64,000 bases of DNA from Ralstonia sp. UBA689 (GTDB lineage Bacteria; Pseudomonadota; Gammaproteobacteria; Burkholderiales; Burkholderiaceae). Shown in pieces: positions 1 to 8,533 of the stretch (within the stretch, counting starts at the first letter, position 1; every line of letters begins with the position of its first letter). Made by a program: the position numbers and the translations under genes. Location of the stretch: the NCBI RefSeq assembly GCF_002298975.1, contig NZ_DBMV01000033.1, positions 124,001 through 188,000 of the forward strand. Reading direction: 5' to 3'. The notes beneath the pieces were generated by a model. The model did not search any database. It had not been told where the DNA came from and saw only the letters and a list, made by a program, of their open reading frames with translations.

Positions 1-104
1 TGCATGTGGCCCCAGGGCATCAGGTTGAACAGGAACGCCAGGACGAAGCTGAAGGCGATGAAGCCGGGGTTGACCGGGCGCAGCAGGTATTGGGGCGAGT
101 TCAT
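1..104 (-). CDS. mreD: MreD, rod-shape determining membrane protein (5' part only)
   Basis: Partial gene; the rest lies beyond the left edge. The visible 34 residues begin with ATG at 104 (reverse strand), start MNSPQYLLRPVNPGFI and run into a hydrophobic segment, as expected for the first membrane helix of MreD. It follows mreC by 13 bases on the same strand, which is the standard mreBCD order. MreD is an inner-membrane partner of MreC in the elongasome that guides lateral wall synthesis. The call rests mainly on position and the hydrophobic N-terminus. Confidence 0.85.
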   Translation of the reverse strand, partial: MNSPQYLLRPVNPGFIAFSFVLAFLFNLMPWGHM

Positions 105-117
105 GGTCTGTCCTCGC

Positions 118-1152
118 TTAGCGCTTTTGCGCCGGATCGGTATCCAGCGGATTGCCATCGGCGTCGGTTGGGCGCGGCGGCGGGTTGTTTTCGTCGGGAG
201 CGGGCACGTTGGCCTCGGCGGCGGCGCGCGCGGCGCGGTCCTTCTCTTCGCGGGCCTCGCGCGCGGCGTTCTTGCCCTTGGGGGCGGAGGCCGGCGCCAG
301 GTCCATTGGCGGCGGGAAGCCCGATTCGTACTTCACGATCAGCAGGTGTCGGTTGCTGCGGATGCCGGCCACCGGCTCGCAGATCACACGCGAGAATGCG
401 GTGTCGGCCTTACGCTCGATCTGCGTGATGCGCGCCACCGGCAGGCCGGCCGGATAGACGCCGTCCAGGCCCGACGTCACCAGCAGGTCGCCTTGTTGCA
501 GATCGGCCGAGGCGGCCATGAAGCGCAGGTCCAGCGCACCCGGGCGGGCGCCGCCGAAGGCGACGCTGCGCAGGCCGTTGCGCACGACTTCCACGGGAAT
601 CGCCTGGTCCTTGTCGGTCAGCAGCGTCACCTGCGATTCGAACAGCGATACGCGCGTGATCTGGCCGACCACGCCGCGGTCATCGATGACCGGATAGCCG
701 GCGCGGATGCCGTCCTTGGTGCCACGATCGATGACGATGCGCTGGGTGTAAGGGTCGCGCGCTTCGTATAGGACTTCCGCCGGCGCAGTGGGCACGGCGG
801 CGTGCTGCTTCAGGTTCAGCAGCGTACGCAGGTTGCGGTTCTCGGCTTCGAGCTGCGAGGCGCGCAGCGACTGCTGCGCTTGCGCCACGGCCGACTCGCG
901 CAGAGTGCGGTTGTCGGTGGCGAGCTTGGTGGACGATTGCGTGTAGTCCAGCGCCGCGCGTACCGTATCGCGCGGGATGAGTACCACGCGTTCGATGGGG
1001 TACAGCACGACCGACACGACCTGCCGGACCACGCCCAGGACCGACATGCGGGCATCGACCACCAGCAGCATGAGCGCAAGCGCAAGCAGGGCGACCAGCC
1101 GCGCGGTGGCGGACGGGCCCTGCTTGAAGAGGGGCGGCGGGGAGTAATCCAT
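118..1152 (-). CDS. mreC: Rod shape-determining protein MreC
   Basis: 344 residues. A short cytoplasmic N-terminus precedes one membrane helix at about residues 18-38. A coiled coil follows (about 65-105, ending in the AENRNLRTLLNLK region) and then the beta-rich periplasmic MreC domain with GYPVIDDRGVVGQI and LLVTSGLDGVYPAGLPVA. The last ~60 residues are a charged, Ala/Pro-rich tail (EAREEKDRAARAAAEA) typical of betaproteobacterial MreC. MreC links cytoplasmic MreB to PBP2/RodA in the periplasm. It sits between mreB and mreD in one operon, with a 198-base gap to mreB in which I see no other gene. Confidence 0.96.
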   Translation of the reverse strand: MDYSPPPLFKQGPSATARLVALLALALMLLVVDARMSVLGVVRQVVSVVLYPIERVVLIPRDTVRAALDYTQSSTKLATDNRTLRESAVAQAQQSLRASQLEAENRNLRTLLNLKQHAAVPTAPAEVLYEARDPYTQRIVIDRGTKDGIRAGYPVIDDRGVVGQITRVSLFESQVTLLTDKDQAIPVEVVRNGLRSVAFGGARPGALDLRFMAASADLQQGDLLVTSGLDGVYPAGLPVARITQIERKADTAFSRVICEPVAGIRSNRHLLIVKYESGFPPPMDLAPASAPKGKNAAREAREEKDRAARAAAEANVPAPDENNPPPRPTDADGNPLDTDPAQKR

Positions 1153-1350
1153 GACCCGGACGCTTCAGATGAGCACGGCAGGCGCGCGATCGGCCTGCCG
1201 GTTACAGATTGGGGGTGGCGTCGGTGCGGTGCTGGGGCCCGGGGTGGGCAGAGCACGGCGCACCGGCGCGGGACGCATTGTCAGCGGCTCGCGACAGCCG
1301 CAGGTGCGGCGTATGCGAACGACGGCAGACGAGCGTGGCGCATGATCCCG

Positions 1351-2394
1351 TTATTCGTACGAGAAGATGCTGCCCAGCTTGTCCATGCGCTCCAGCGCCA
1401 TGCCCGAGCCGCGCACTACGCAGGTCAGCGGATCTTCGGCCACCAGCACCGGCAGGCCGGTTTCCTCGGCCAGCAGGCGGTCCAGGTCGCGCAGCAGCGC
1501 GCCGCCGCCGGTGAGCATCATGCCGCGCTCGGCGATGTCGGCGCCCAGTTCCGGCGGGGTTTGTTCCAGCGCGATCTTCACCGACGACACGATCTGGTTC
1601 AGCGGGTCGGTCAGTGCTTCCAGGATTTCGTTGGACGACACCGTGAAGGCGCGCGGAATGCCTTCCGACAGGTTGCGGCCCTTCACTTCCATCTCGCGCA
1701 CTTCCGAACCCGGGAAGGCCGAGCCGATTTCCTTCTTGATGGCTTCTGCGGTCTGCTCGCCGATCAGCATGCCGTAGTTGCGGCGGATGTAGTTGACGAT
1801 GGCCTCGTCGAACTTGTCGCCGCCCACGCGGACGCTGCCCTTGTAGACCATGCCGCCCAGCGAGATGATGCCCACCTCGGTGGTGCCTCCGCCAATGTCC
1901 ACCACCATCGAGCCCGATGGCTCCGACACCGGCAGGCCGGCGCCGATGGCCGCGGCCATCGGCTCTTCAATCAGGTACACCTGGCTGGCGCCGGCGCCCA
2001 GCGCCGATTCACGGATGGCGCGACGCTCGACCTGGGTCGAGCCGCACGGCACGCAGATGATGATGCGCGGGCTCGGACGCAGCAGCTTGCTGTCGTGCAC
2101 CATCTTGATGAACTGCTTGAGCATCTGCTCGGTGACGGTGAAGTCGGCGATCACGCCGTCCTTCATCGGGCGGATCGCCTCGATATTGCCCGGCACCTTG
2201 CCGAGCATCTGCTTGGCTTCCTTGCCGACGGCCTGGATGGTTTTCTTGGCATTCGGGCCGCCTTCCTGGCGGATGGCCACCACCGACGGCTCGTCGAGGA
2301 CGATGCCTTTGTCGCGGACGTAGATCAGGGTATTGGCGGTGCCGAGGTCGATCGCGAGATCGTTGGAGAAGTAGCTGCGCAAAAAGCCGAACAT
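1351..2394 (-). CDS. mreB: Rod shape-determining protein MreB (bacterial actin)
   Basis: 347 residues, the usual MreB length. The actin-fold phosphate-1 motif IDLGTANTLIYV is at residues 16-27, phosphate-2 (VVDIGGGTTEVGIISLGG) at about 165-182, and the adenosine motif MMLTGGGALLRDLD near 290. MreB polymerises on the inner membrane and directs elongation-specific peptidoglycan synthesis with MreC and MreD. It is the first gene of a leftward operon, divergent from gatC across 487 bases. The GTANTLIY start region fixes the N-terminus at 2394. Confidence 0.98.
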   Translation of the reverse strand: MFGFLRSYFSNDLAIDLGTANTLIYVRDKGIVLDEPSVVAIRQEGGPNAKKTIQAVGKEAKQMLGKVPGNIEAIRPMKDGVIADFTVTEQMLKQFIKMVHDSKLLRPSPRIIICVPCGSTQVERRAIRESALGAGASQVYLIEEPMAAAIGAGLPVSEPSGSMVVDIGGGTTEVGIISLGGMVYKGSVRVGGDKFDEAIVNYIRRNYGMLIGEQTAEAIKKEIGSAFPGSEVREMEVKGRNLSEGIPRAFTVSSNEILEALTDPLNQIVSSVKIALEQTPPELGADIAERGMMLTGGGALLRDLDRLLAEETGLPVLVAEDPLTCVVRGSGMALERMDKLGSIFSYE

Positions 2395-2612
2395 CGAATG
2401 AATCCTGTTTTCGGGTCATGGGCGGCTCAGCAGCGAGGTCTCGGTACAACGGCTGCACCGATGCGCGGACCAAAGCAGGGCATGCCATGCGGTCCGATCC
2501 TGCTACTGCGCTCCCGGGAATGTTGCGGGCTCCGTGGCGGCCGGCGGTGGCGTGCCGTGGCACGGGCCATCCTGCCGAGGGTGAGCCACCCGGAGAGGGT
2601 GGCCCCAAGGAA

Positions 2613-2681
2613 CCTTTGATTAAGTGTCGGCAGAATTGCTGGCGCTGCTGCCGGGGCGGCCCGGGGGCACTTAATCAAAGG
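2613..2681. repeat. 14-bp perfect inverted repeat, 41-nt spacer
   Basis: CCTTTGATTAAGTG at 2613-2626 is matched by CACTTAATCAAAGG at 2668-2681. The spacer is GC-rich. The arms are AT-rich in a roughly 65% GC background. It could be a paired regulator site or an extended RNA hairpin in the mreB leader; the sequence does not decide between these. Confidence 0.7.
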
Positions 2682-2737
2682 GTCCGTGACTGCACGAAGT
2701 CGCCTGCTGATTAGAAATTTAGTCGGCAATCATACCT

Positions 2738-2743
2738 TATAAT
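2738..2743 (+). promoter_or_regulatory. Candidate -10 element for gatC operon
   Basis: TATAAT in an AT-rich patch about 140 bases before gatC. No good -35 hexamer lies 16-18 bases upstream (AAATTT at 2715-2720), so the promoter assignment is tentative. Confidence 0.4.
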
Positions 2744-2881
2744 TCGGGCATTTCGCGGGCGTTTGGCGCCAAATTTGCGGCCGATCGGCGCAACCTGAGC
2801 GCGCTCCACGCGCAGTTGCCGCCGCTTCCCGCAGTTTGCGCACGTTGCCCCGCTCGCTGCCGCACTCACTGATCCACTCCG

Positions 2882-3181
2882 ATGGCACTCGAACTCTCCG
2901 ACGTCAAACGCATCGCCCATCTCGCCCGTATCGAAGTCTCCGAAGGCGAGGCGGCGCAGACCCTCACGCAGCTCAACCAGTTCTTCACGCTGGTCGAGCA
3001 GATGCAAGCCGTGGACACCACCGGCATCGAGCCGATGGCCCACCCGATCGAGCAAGTGCAGGCCCAGGCGCAGCGCCTGCGTGACGACGCCGTGACCGAG
3101 TCCGACCGCCGCGCCGACTACCAGCAATGCGCCCCGGCCACTGAAGCCGGCCTCTACCTTGTGCCAAAAGTGATCGAGTAA
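2882..3181 (+). CDS. gatC: Asp-tRNA(Asn)/Glu-tRNA(Gln) amidotransferase subunit C
   Basis: 99 residues, the normal GatC size. It begins MALELSDVKRIAHLARIEVS, the characteristic N-terminal GatC signature, and contains the QLNQFFTLVEQM helix and the TTGIEPMAHP motif. GatC stabilises the GatA-GatB complex that converts misacylated Glu-tRNA(Gln) and Asp-tRNA(Asn) to the correct amides. It is first in the cluster, 76 bases before gatA. Confidence 0.96.
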   Translation: MALELSDVKRIAHLARIEVSEGEAAQTLTQLNQFFTLVEQMQAVDTTGIEPMAHPIEQVQAQAQRLRDDAVTESDRRADYQQCAPATEAGLYLVPKVIE

Positions 3182-3257
3182 ACGGCGCCGCCGCACCCGA
3201 CTTGAGCCTCCATTCGTTGTCGCCGGCCGCCGCCGGCAGCCCATCCGAACGTATTCG

Positions 3258-4757
3258 ATGACCGCATCCACGATCAAAGCCCTGTCCGCCCAACTCGCCG
3301 CCAAGGAAGTTTCGGCGGTGGAACTGGCGCGCCATTACCTGTCGCGCATCGAGGCCGGGGCCAGCCTCAACGCCTTCACCCATGTCGATGTCGAGCAGAC
3401 GCTCGCCCAGGCGCAGGCCGCCGACGCGCGCATTGCCGCCGGCAACGCCACGCCGCTCACCGGTGTGCCGATCGCGCACAAGGACGTGTTCGTCACGCGC
3501 GGCTGGCGTGCCACGGCCGGCTCCAAGATGCTCGGCAACTACGTCAGCCCGTTCGACGCCACTGTGGTCGAGCGCCTGGGTGCCGCCGGCATGGTGACGC
3601 TGGGCAAGACGAACATGGACGAGTTCGCCATGGGTTCGTCCAACGAAAACTCGGCGTTCGGCCCGGTGCGCAACCCCTGGAACGTCGATCACGTGCCGGG
3701 CGGCTCGTCGGGTGGCTCGGCGGCGGCGGTGGCGGCTGATCTGGCCCCGGCTGCGACCGGCACCGACACAGGCGGCTCGATCCGCCAGCCGGCGTCGTTC
3801 TCGGGCATTACGGGCATCAAGCCGACGTACGGGCGCGTGTCGCGCTACGGCATGATCGCCTTCGCCTCGTCGCTGGACCAGGGCGGCCCGATGGCGCGCA
3901 CCGCCGAGGATTGCGCGCTGCTGCTCTCGGCCATGGCCGGTTTTGACCCGCGCGACTCCACCAGCCTGGAACCGGGTCGCGGCGGCGACGTGGAGGACTT
4001 CGGCCGCCTGCTCGGCCAGCCGCTGCAAGGCGCCGCTGGCGGTGCCGATTCGGCCCGCCCGCTGGCCGGCCTGCGCATCGGCTTGCCCAAGGAGTACTTT
4101 GGCGAGGGCCTGGCCGATGATGTGCGCACCACCGTGCGCGCCGCGCTGACCGAGCTGGAAAAGCTGGGCGCCGCGCTGGTCGACATCAGCCTGCCCAAGA
4201 CGGAACTGTCGATCCCGACGTATTACGTGATTGCCCCGGCCGAGGCGTCGTCCAACCTGTCGCGCTTCGACGGCGTGCGCTACGGCCACCGCGCGGCCGA
4301 ATACCGCGATCTGGCCGACATGTATCGCAAATCCCGCGCCGAAGGCTTCGGTTGGGAAGTCAAGCGCCGCATCCTGGTCGGCACCTACGTGCTGTCGCAC
4401 GGCTATTACGACGCCTACTACCTGCAAGCGCAGAAAATCCGCCGCATCATCGCGCAGGATTTTCAGAACGCTTTTGGCCAGTGCGACGTGATCATGGGCC
4501 CCGTGGCGCCGACAGTTGCATGGAAATTGGGCGAGAAGACCGACGATCCGGTGCAGATGTACCTGGCCGACATCTTCACGCTGTCGACCAGCCTGGCCGG
4601 CCTGCCGGGTATGAGCGTGCCGGCCGGTTTTGGCGCAAACGGTCTCCCGGTTGGCTTGCAGATCATCGGCAACTATTTTGAAGAGGCACGCATGCTGCAG
4701 ATCGCGCATGCGTTCCAGCAGGCGACCGACTGGCACAATCGCCAGCCGGCGGCCTGA
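3258..4757 (+). CDS. gatA: Asp-tRNA(Asn)/Glu-tRNA(Gln) amidotransferase subunit A
   Basis: 499 residues, an amidase-signature family protein. The Ser-cisSer-Lys triad is visible: Lys in PIAHKDVF (about residue 78), then GGSSGGSAAAVAADLAPAA and GTDTGGSIRQPASFSG with the cis-Ser and nucleophilic Ser (about 150-180). The late GLPGMSVPAGF and GLQIIGNYFEE motifs are those of GatA. It hydrolyses glutamine and passes ammonia to GatB. Unlike the usual compact gatCAB, two unrelated genes lie between gatA and gatB here. Confidence 0.97.
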   Translation: MTASTIKALSAQLAAKEVSAVELARHYLSRIEAGASLNAFTHVDVEQTLAQAQAADARIAAGNATPLTGVPIAHKDVFVTRGWRATAGSKMLGNYVSPFDATVVERLGAAGMVTLGKTNMDEFAMGSSNENSAFGPVRNPWNVDHVPGGSSGGSAAAVAADLAPAATGTDTGGSIRQPASFSGITGIKPTYGRVSRYGMIAFASSLDQGGPMARTAEDCALLLSAMAGFDPRDSTSLEPGRGGDVEDFGRLLGQPLQGAAGGADSARPLAGLRIGLPKEYFGEGLADDVRTTVRAALTELEKLGAALVDISLPKTELSIPTYYVIAPAEASSNLSRFDGVRYGHRAAEYRDLADMYRKSRAEGFGWEVKRRILVGTYVLSHGYYDAYYLQAQKIRRIIAQDFQNAFGQCDVIMGPVAPTVAWKLGEKTDDPVQMYLADIFTLSTSLAGLPGMSVPAGFGANGLPVGLQIIGNYFEEARMLQIAHAFQQATDWHNRQPAA

Positions 4758-4805
4758 AGGCATCCCCAGGCGTCAAGAGCGATCGCTGCACGGCAGGAGG
4801 CACGC

Positions 4806-5303
4806 ATGAATTCCCGCATCCGCAACGCACTCGGGCTGGCGCTTGCCGCCGGTCTGCTGGCGGCCTGCGTGCCGATTCCGCTGCCGTCCCTGCCGGGCCT
4901 GCCTGGCATCAGCCGCCCATCTGGGACCAAGGCCCCACCGATTGCCGAGCGCACCATCAACATCAACGGCAATTGCAGCCAGACCGAGGAAGACGGCTTT
5001 CGCGAGCAGGCGACCCTGACTGTGGCCGACAACAATGTCAGTGCCTTGCAATGGCAGTTGTGGGTCGGCCGGCGTGGCTCGTGCCAGTTTGACCTGTCGA
5101 CCTTCCGGCAGACCAGGCGCAGCCCGAGCATCGAGTTGCGCGAGCGCTACGGCAATTGCGAGCTGATGGTCTGGCAGGACCCGCGGCGCGTGACGCTGGC
5201 GCACGCCAACTGCGAAGCGCACTGCACGCCCGGTATCTATGAAGAGGCCTGGCCGGTGATGTTCGATCCACGTACGGGCCAGTGCGCCCGGAACGCGCGT
5301 TGA
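4806..5303 (+). CDS. Hypothetical lipoprotein
   Basis: 165 residues. The N-terminus MNSRIRNALGLALAAGLLAAC ends in a lipobox (LLAAC, Cys at about 21), followed by a Pro-rich segment (PIPLPSLPGLPG), so a lipid-anchored envelope protein is expected. The mature part has five further Cys in NCSQTEED, RGSCQFDL, YGNCELMV and NCEAHCTPG, suggesting disulfides. I do not recognise a named family. A GGCAGGAGG stretch precedes the ATG. The stop overlaps the next gene's candidate ATG (TGATG), so the two are probably co-translated. Confidence 0.8.
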   Translation: MNSRIRNALGLALAAGLLAACVPIPLPSLPGLPGISRPSGTKAPPIAERTININGNCSQTEEDGFREQATLTVADNNVSALQWQLWVGRRGSCQFDLSTFRQTRRSPSIELRERYGNCELMVWQDPRRVTLAHANCEAHCTPGIYEEAWPVMFDPRTGQCARNAR

Positions 5304-6271
5304 TGCGCCGGGTTAAGCACATGCGGCTCCGCGTTCTGGCCGCCGTGGCCGGCTCCGTGCTGGCGCTGCACGCGTTCGCCCAGCCGATGCCCGACGCTGA
5401 AGGTGCCCAGCCGGACATGCCGGCCGCACAGGCGCCGTCTTCCGCGGCGCTGGGCGTGCAGACGGTGGAAATCCCGCGCGCCGGTGTGAAGGACGCCGAA
5501 GACGCGCCGCAAACGCTGACTGCCTACTGGGTCGCGCCCACGGCCAAGGCACCGGCTGCGGGGCTGCCGGTGGTGATCGCGCTGCACGGTTGCGGCGGCC
5601 TGTACACGCAAGCCGGCGCTGATGCGAAAGCACTCGGCACGCGTTATCGCGGGTATGCGCAGTGGCTGGGCGCGCGCGGTTATGCGGTGGTGCTGCCCGA
5701 CAGCTTCGGCCCGCGCGGCAAGCCGCACGGCATCTGCACCGAGCCGTCTGCCGGGCGCAGCATCAACGGGGCGGTGCGCCGCGCCGACATCCTGGCGACA
5801 ATCCGCTGGGTGGCCGCGCGGCCTGGCGTGGACGCGCATCGCATCGTGCTGCTGGGATGGTCCAATGGCGCGCAGGCGGTGCTGGAGACGGTCGATGCCA
5901 GCCGCAACTGGCCTGCCGACACGCCGGCCGTGGAGCGTGCGGTGGCGTTTTATCCCGGCTGCGCCGCCGCGCTGCAGCGTGCGACGTACCGACTGAACGC
6001 GCCGCTGCTGCTATTGGCGGGGGGCAACGATGACTGGACGCCCGCCGACCGCTGCCAGGCGCTGCAGACCGCCGTGCTGGCCAGACAGCCGCAGGCGCGC
6101 TTCGAGCTGGAGATGTTCGGCGGCGCGTACCACGGTTTTGACGGCACGGCGCCGGCCAAGTCGCGCCGGGATGTTCCCCGTCACGGCGCCGTCACGGTCG
6201 GCGGCGATCCGGCGGCACGCGAAGCGGCCTTTACGCGCCTTGCGGCCTGGCTCGACGCGCCGCGCCCCTGA
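5303..6271 (+). CDS. Secreted dienelactone hydrolase-family alpha/beta hydrolase
   Basis: 322 residues from the ATG at 5303, which overlaps the upstream stop as TGATG; an ATG at 5321 (MRLRVLAAVAGSVLALHAFAQ) would also give a good signal peptide cleaved near AFAQ. The mature protein has the HGCGGLYTQ oxyanion region, the nucleophile elbow GWSNG (LLGWSNGAQAVLE), the acid region around LLAGGNDDWTP, and a late His in GGAYHGFDG. This matches dienelactone hydrolase-like serine hydrolases. Substrate unknown. It sits with the preceding lipoprotein between gatA and gatB. Confidence 0.82.
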   Translation: MRRVKHMRLRVLAAVAGSVLALHAFAQPMPDAEGAQPDMPAAQAPSSAALGVQTVEIPRAGVKDAEDAPQTLTAYWVAPTAKAPAAGLPVVIALHGCGGLYTQAGADAKALGTRYRGYAQWLGARGYAVVLPDSFGPRGKPHGICTEPSAGRSINGAVRRADILATIRWVAARPGVDAHRIVLLGWSNGAQAVLETVDASRNWPADTPAVERAVAFYPGCAAALQRATYRLNAPLLLLAGGNDDWTPADRCQALQTAVLARQPQARFELEMFGGAYHGFDGTAPAKSRRDVPRHGAVTVGGDPAAREAAFTRLAAWLDAPRP

Positions 6272-6342
6272 TCGCACAGCAGCACACGAATACCTCGGTA
6301 CTTACACATTCACACCACAACAATCGACAGGACACACGCAAC

Positions 6343-7821
6343 ATGCAATGGGAAGTGGTGATCGGCCTCGAGACGCACACACAGCTCTCCACGGCTTCGA
6401 AGATTTTCTCCGGCGCCTCCACAGCCTTCGGTGCCGCCCCCAACACGCAGGCCGCGCCGGTTGATCTGGCGCTGCCGGGCGTGTTGCCGGTGCTCAACAA
6501 GGGCGCGGTCGAACGCGCCATCGTGTTTGGCCTGGCCATCGGCGCCAAGATCGCGCCGAAGAGCATCTTCGCGCGCAAGAATTACTTCTACCCCGATCTG
6601 CCCAAGGGCTACCAGATCAGCCAGTACGAGATCCCGGTGGTGCAGGGCGGCACGCTGACGATTCAGGTGGAAGGCCAGAAAGGTCAGCCCGGTTATGAAA
6701 AGACCGTGCAACTGACGCGCGCCCACCTGGAAGAAGACGCCGGCAAATCACTGCATGAAGACTTTGCCGGCATGACGGGCATCGACCTGAACCGCGCCGG
6801 CACGCCGCTCCTGGAAATCGTGACCGAGCCTGACATGCGCAGCGCCGCTGAAGCCGTGGCCTACGCCAAGGCGTTGCACGCGCTGGTGGTGTGGCTGGGT
6901 ATCTGCGACGGCAACATGCAGGAAGGCAGCTTCCGCTGCGACGCAAACGTGTCGGTGCGCCGGGGGCCGGACGCGCCGTTCGGCACGCGCTGCGAGATCA
7001 AGAACCTGAACTCGTTCCGCTTCCTGGAAGAGGCCATCAACTACGAAGTGCGCCGGCAGATCGAGTTGATCGAAGACGGTGGCACCGTAGTGCAGGAAAC
7101 CCGCCTCTACGATCCGGATCGCAAGGAAACGCGCTCGATGCGCAGCAAGGAAGACGCGCAGGATTACCGCTACTTTCCAGACCCCGACCTGCTGCCGCTC
7201 GTCATCGGCGAGGACTGGATCGAGCGCGTGCGCGCCACGCTGCCCGAGCTGCCAGCCGCCATGGCCGCGCGCTTTGAGTCGGCTTACGGCCTGCCGAAGT
7301 ACGACGCGAGCATCCTGACCGCCACCAAGGCGACCGCCGCGTACTTCGAAGCCGTGGTGGCCGCTTTGGGGGGCGATACGGGCGCCGCCAACGCCAAGGC
7401 CGCAGCCAACTGGATCATGGGCGAAGTCGCCTCGAACCTGAACCGCGCCGATCTGGACATCGACGCCGCGCCGGTCAAGCCCGCGCAACTGGCCAAGCTG
7501 CTCGCGCGCATTGCCGACGGCACGATCTCCAACAACACCGCCAAGAAGGACGTCTTCCCCGCCATGTGGGCCGGCGAACACGGTGGCGATGCCGACGCGA
7601 TCATCGCAGAGAAGGGCCTCAAGCAGATGTCCGACTCCGGCGAGCTGGAGAAGATCATCGATGACGTGCTGGCGGCCAATGCCAAGTCGGTCGAGGAATT
7701 CCGCGCGGGCAAGGACAAGGCGTTCAACGCGCTGGTCGGCCAGGCCATGAAGGCCACGCGCGGCAAGGCGAACCCTGCACAAGTCAACGAACTGCTGAAG
7801 AAGAAACTGGGCGCAGCCTGA
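6343..7821 (+). CDS. gatB: Asp-tRNA(Asn)/Glu-tRNA(Gln) amidotransferase subunit B
   Basis: 492 residues. It starts MQWEVVIGLETHTQLST, the GatB signature, followed by FYPDLPKGYQISQYEIP, CDANVSVRR and EIKNLNSFRFLEEAI, all conserved in the kinase-like transamidation domain. The C-terminal Yqey-like tail domain ends with KANPAQVNELLKKKLGA. GatB phosphorylates the misacylated tRNA and transfers ammonia made by GatA. Its TGA overlaps the next start (ATG at 7821). Confidence 0.98.
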   Translation: MQWEVVIGLETHTQLSTASKIFSGASTAFGAAPNTQAAPVDLALPGVLPVLNKGAVERAIVFGLAIGAKIAPKSIFARKNYFYPDLPKGYQISQYEIPVVQGGTLTIQVEGQKGQPGYEKTVQLTRAHLEEDAGKSLHEDFAGMTGIDLNRAGTPLLEIVTEPDMRSAAEAVAYAKALHALVVWLGICDGNMQEGSFRCDANVSVRRGPDAPFGTRCEIKNLNSFRFLEEAINYEVRRQIELIEDGGTVVQETRLYDPDRKETRSMRSKEDAQDYRYFPDPDLLPLVIGEDWIERVRATLPELPAAMAARFESAYGLPKYDASILTATKATAAYFEAVVAALGGDTGAANAKAAANWIMGEVASNLNRADLDIDAAPVKPAQLAKLLARIADGTISNNTAKKDVFPAMWAGEHGGDADAIIAEKGLKQMSDSGELEKIIDDVLAANAKSVEEFRAGKDKAFNALVGQAMKATRGKANPAQVNELLKKKLGAA

Positions 7822-8519
7822 TGAGCACCATGAACCCCCAAGACGTCGCCAACTATTTGCAAGCGCACCCGGCCTTCTTTGAAGAGCACGCCGAGCTGCT
7901 GGCCGCCATTCAACTGACGAGCCCGCACAGCCACCGCGCGGTGTCGCTGCAGGAGCGTCAGATGGAAATCCTGCGCGACAAGCACAAGCACCTCGAACTC
8001 AAGCTGTCGGACCTGATGCGCCACGGCAACGAGAACGACCGCACGCAGCAGCGCGTGCACGCCTGGACGACCCGCCTGCTGGCCGAGGCCGATACGCACG
8101 CGCTGCCCTACGTCGTGCAGAACGGCCTGCGCGAGATCTTTGACGTGCCGGCCGTGGCGCTGCGCGTGTGGCAGGTGGGCGAGGAGTTCGCGCACCTGGA
8201 AGTCGCACAGGGCGTGAGCGAAGACGTGCGCGTGTTCGCCGCCGGGCTGCGCGCGCCGTACTGCGGCGCCAATGAGGGCTTTGAGGCAGCGGGCTGGCTC
8301 GATACGTCGGACGCCGGCAGCGAGCCGATCCAGTCGGTCGCCATCGTCACGCTGCGCGTGCCCGTGCGCGGCGATGCGGACCCGGCCACCGCCCCCGCTT
8401 TCGGCCTGCTGGTGCTGGGTTCGCAGGATGCCCGCCGTTTTCACGATGGCATGGGCACGACCTATCTCGCGCAGATCGGCGAACTGGCCGCCGCCGCGCT
8501 CAACCGTTTGCGCGACTGA
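7821..8519 (+). CDS. DUF484 family protein
   Basis: 232 residues. It opens MSTMNPQDVANYLQAHPAFF, the typical DUF484 start (DVADYLRQNPDFF type), followed by the conserved SLQERQMEILRDK coiled coil and a GAF-like C-terminal domain ending in LAQIGELAAAALNRL. DUF484 genes sit directly upstream of xerC in many proteobacteria, as here. A biochemical role is not established. ATG overlaps the gatB stop (ATGA), so translation is coupled. Confidence 0.9.
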   Translation: MSTMNPQDVANYLQAHPAFFEEHAELLAAIQLTSPHSHRAVSLQERQMEILRDKHKHLELKLSDLMRHGNENDRTQQRVHAWTTRLLAEADTHALPYVVQNGLREIFDVPAVALRVWQVGEEFAHLEVAQGVSEDVRVFAAGLRAPYCGANEGFEAAGWLDTSDAGSEPIQSVAIVTLRVPVRGDADPATAPAFGLLVLGSQDARRFHDGMGTTYLAQIGELAAAALNRLRD

Positions 8520-8533
8520 AGCGTAGCGCCCAC

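Larger units (their letters stand above)
2395..2881. other. mreB-gatC divergent intergenic region
   Basis: 487 bases without a convincing gene; the short frames that cross it have no recognisable domain. It must carry the leftward mreB promoter and the rightward gatC promoter. Visible elements are a 14-bp perfect inverted repeat (2613-2626 and 2668-2681) and a TATAAT hexamer at 2738-2743 in a locally AT-rich stretch (about 2700-2755). Confidence 0.7.

Noticed and set aside
802..2619. 605-residue forward frame over mreC/mreB
   Set aside because: Antisense to MreB actin motifs; low-complexity His/Arg/Gln composition.
2985..4763. 592-residue reverse frame over gatA
   Set aside because: Antisense shadow of gatA with the typical Arg/His/Gly-rich shadow composition.
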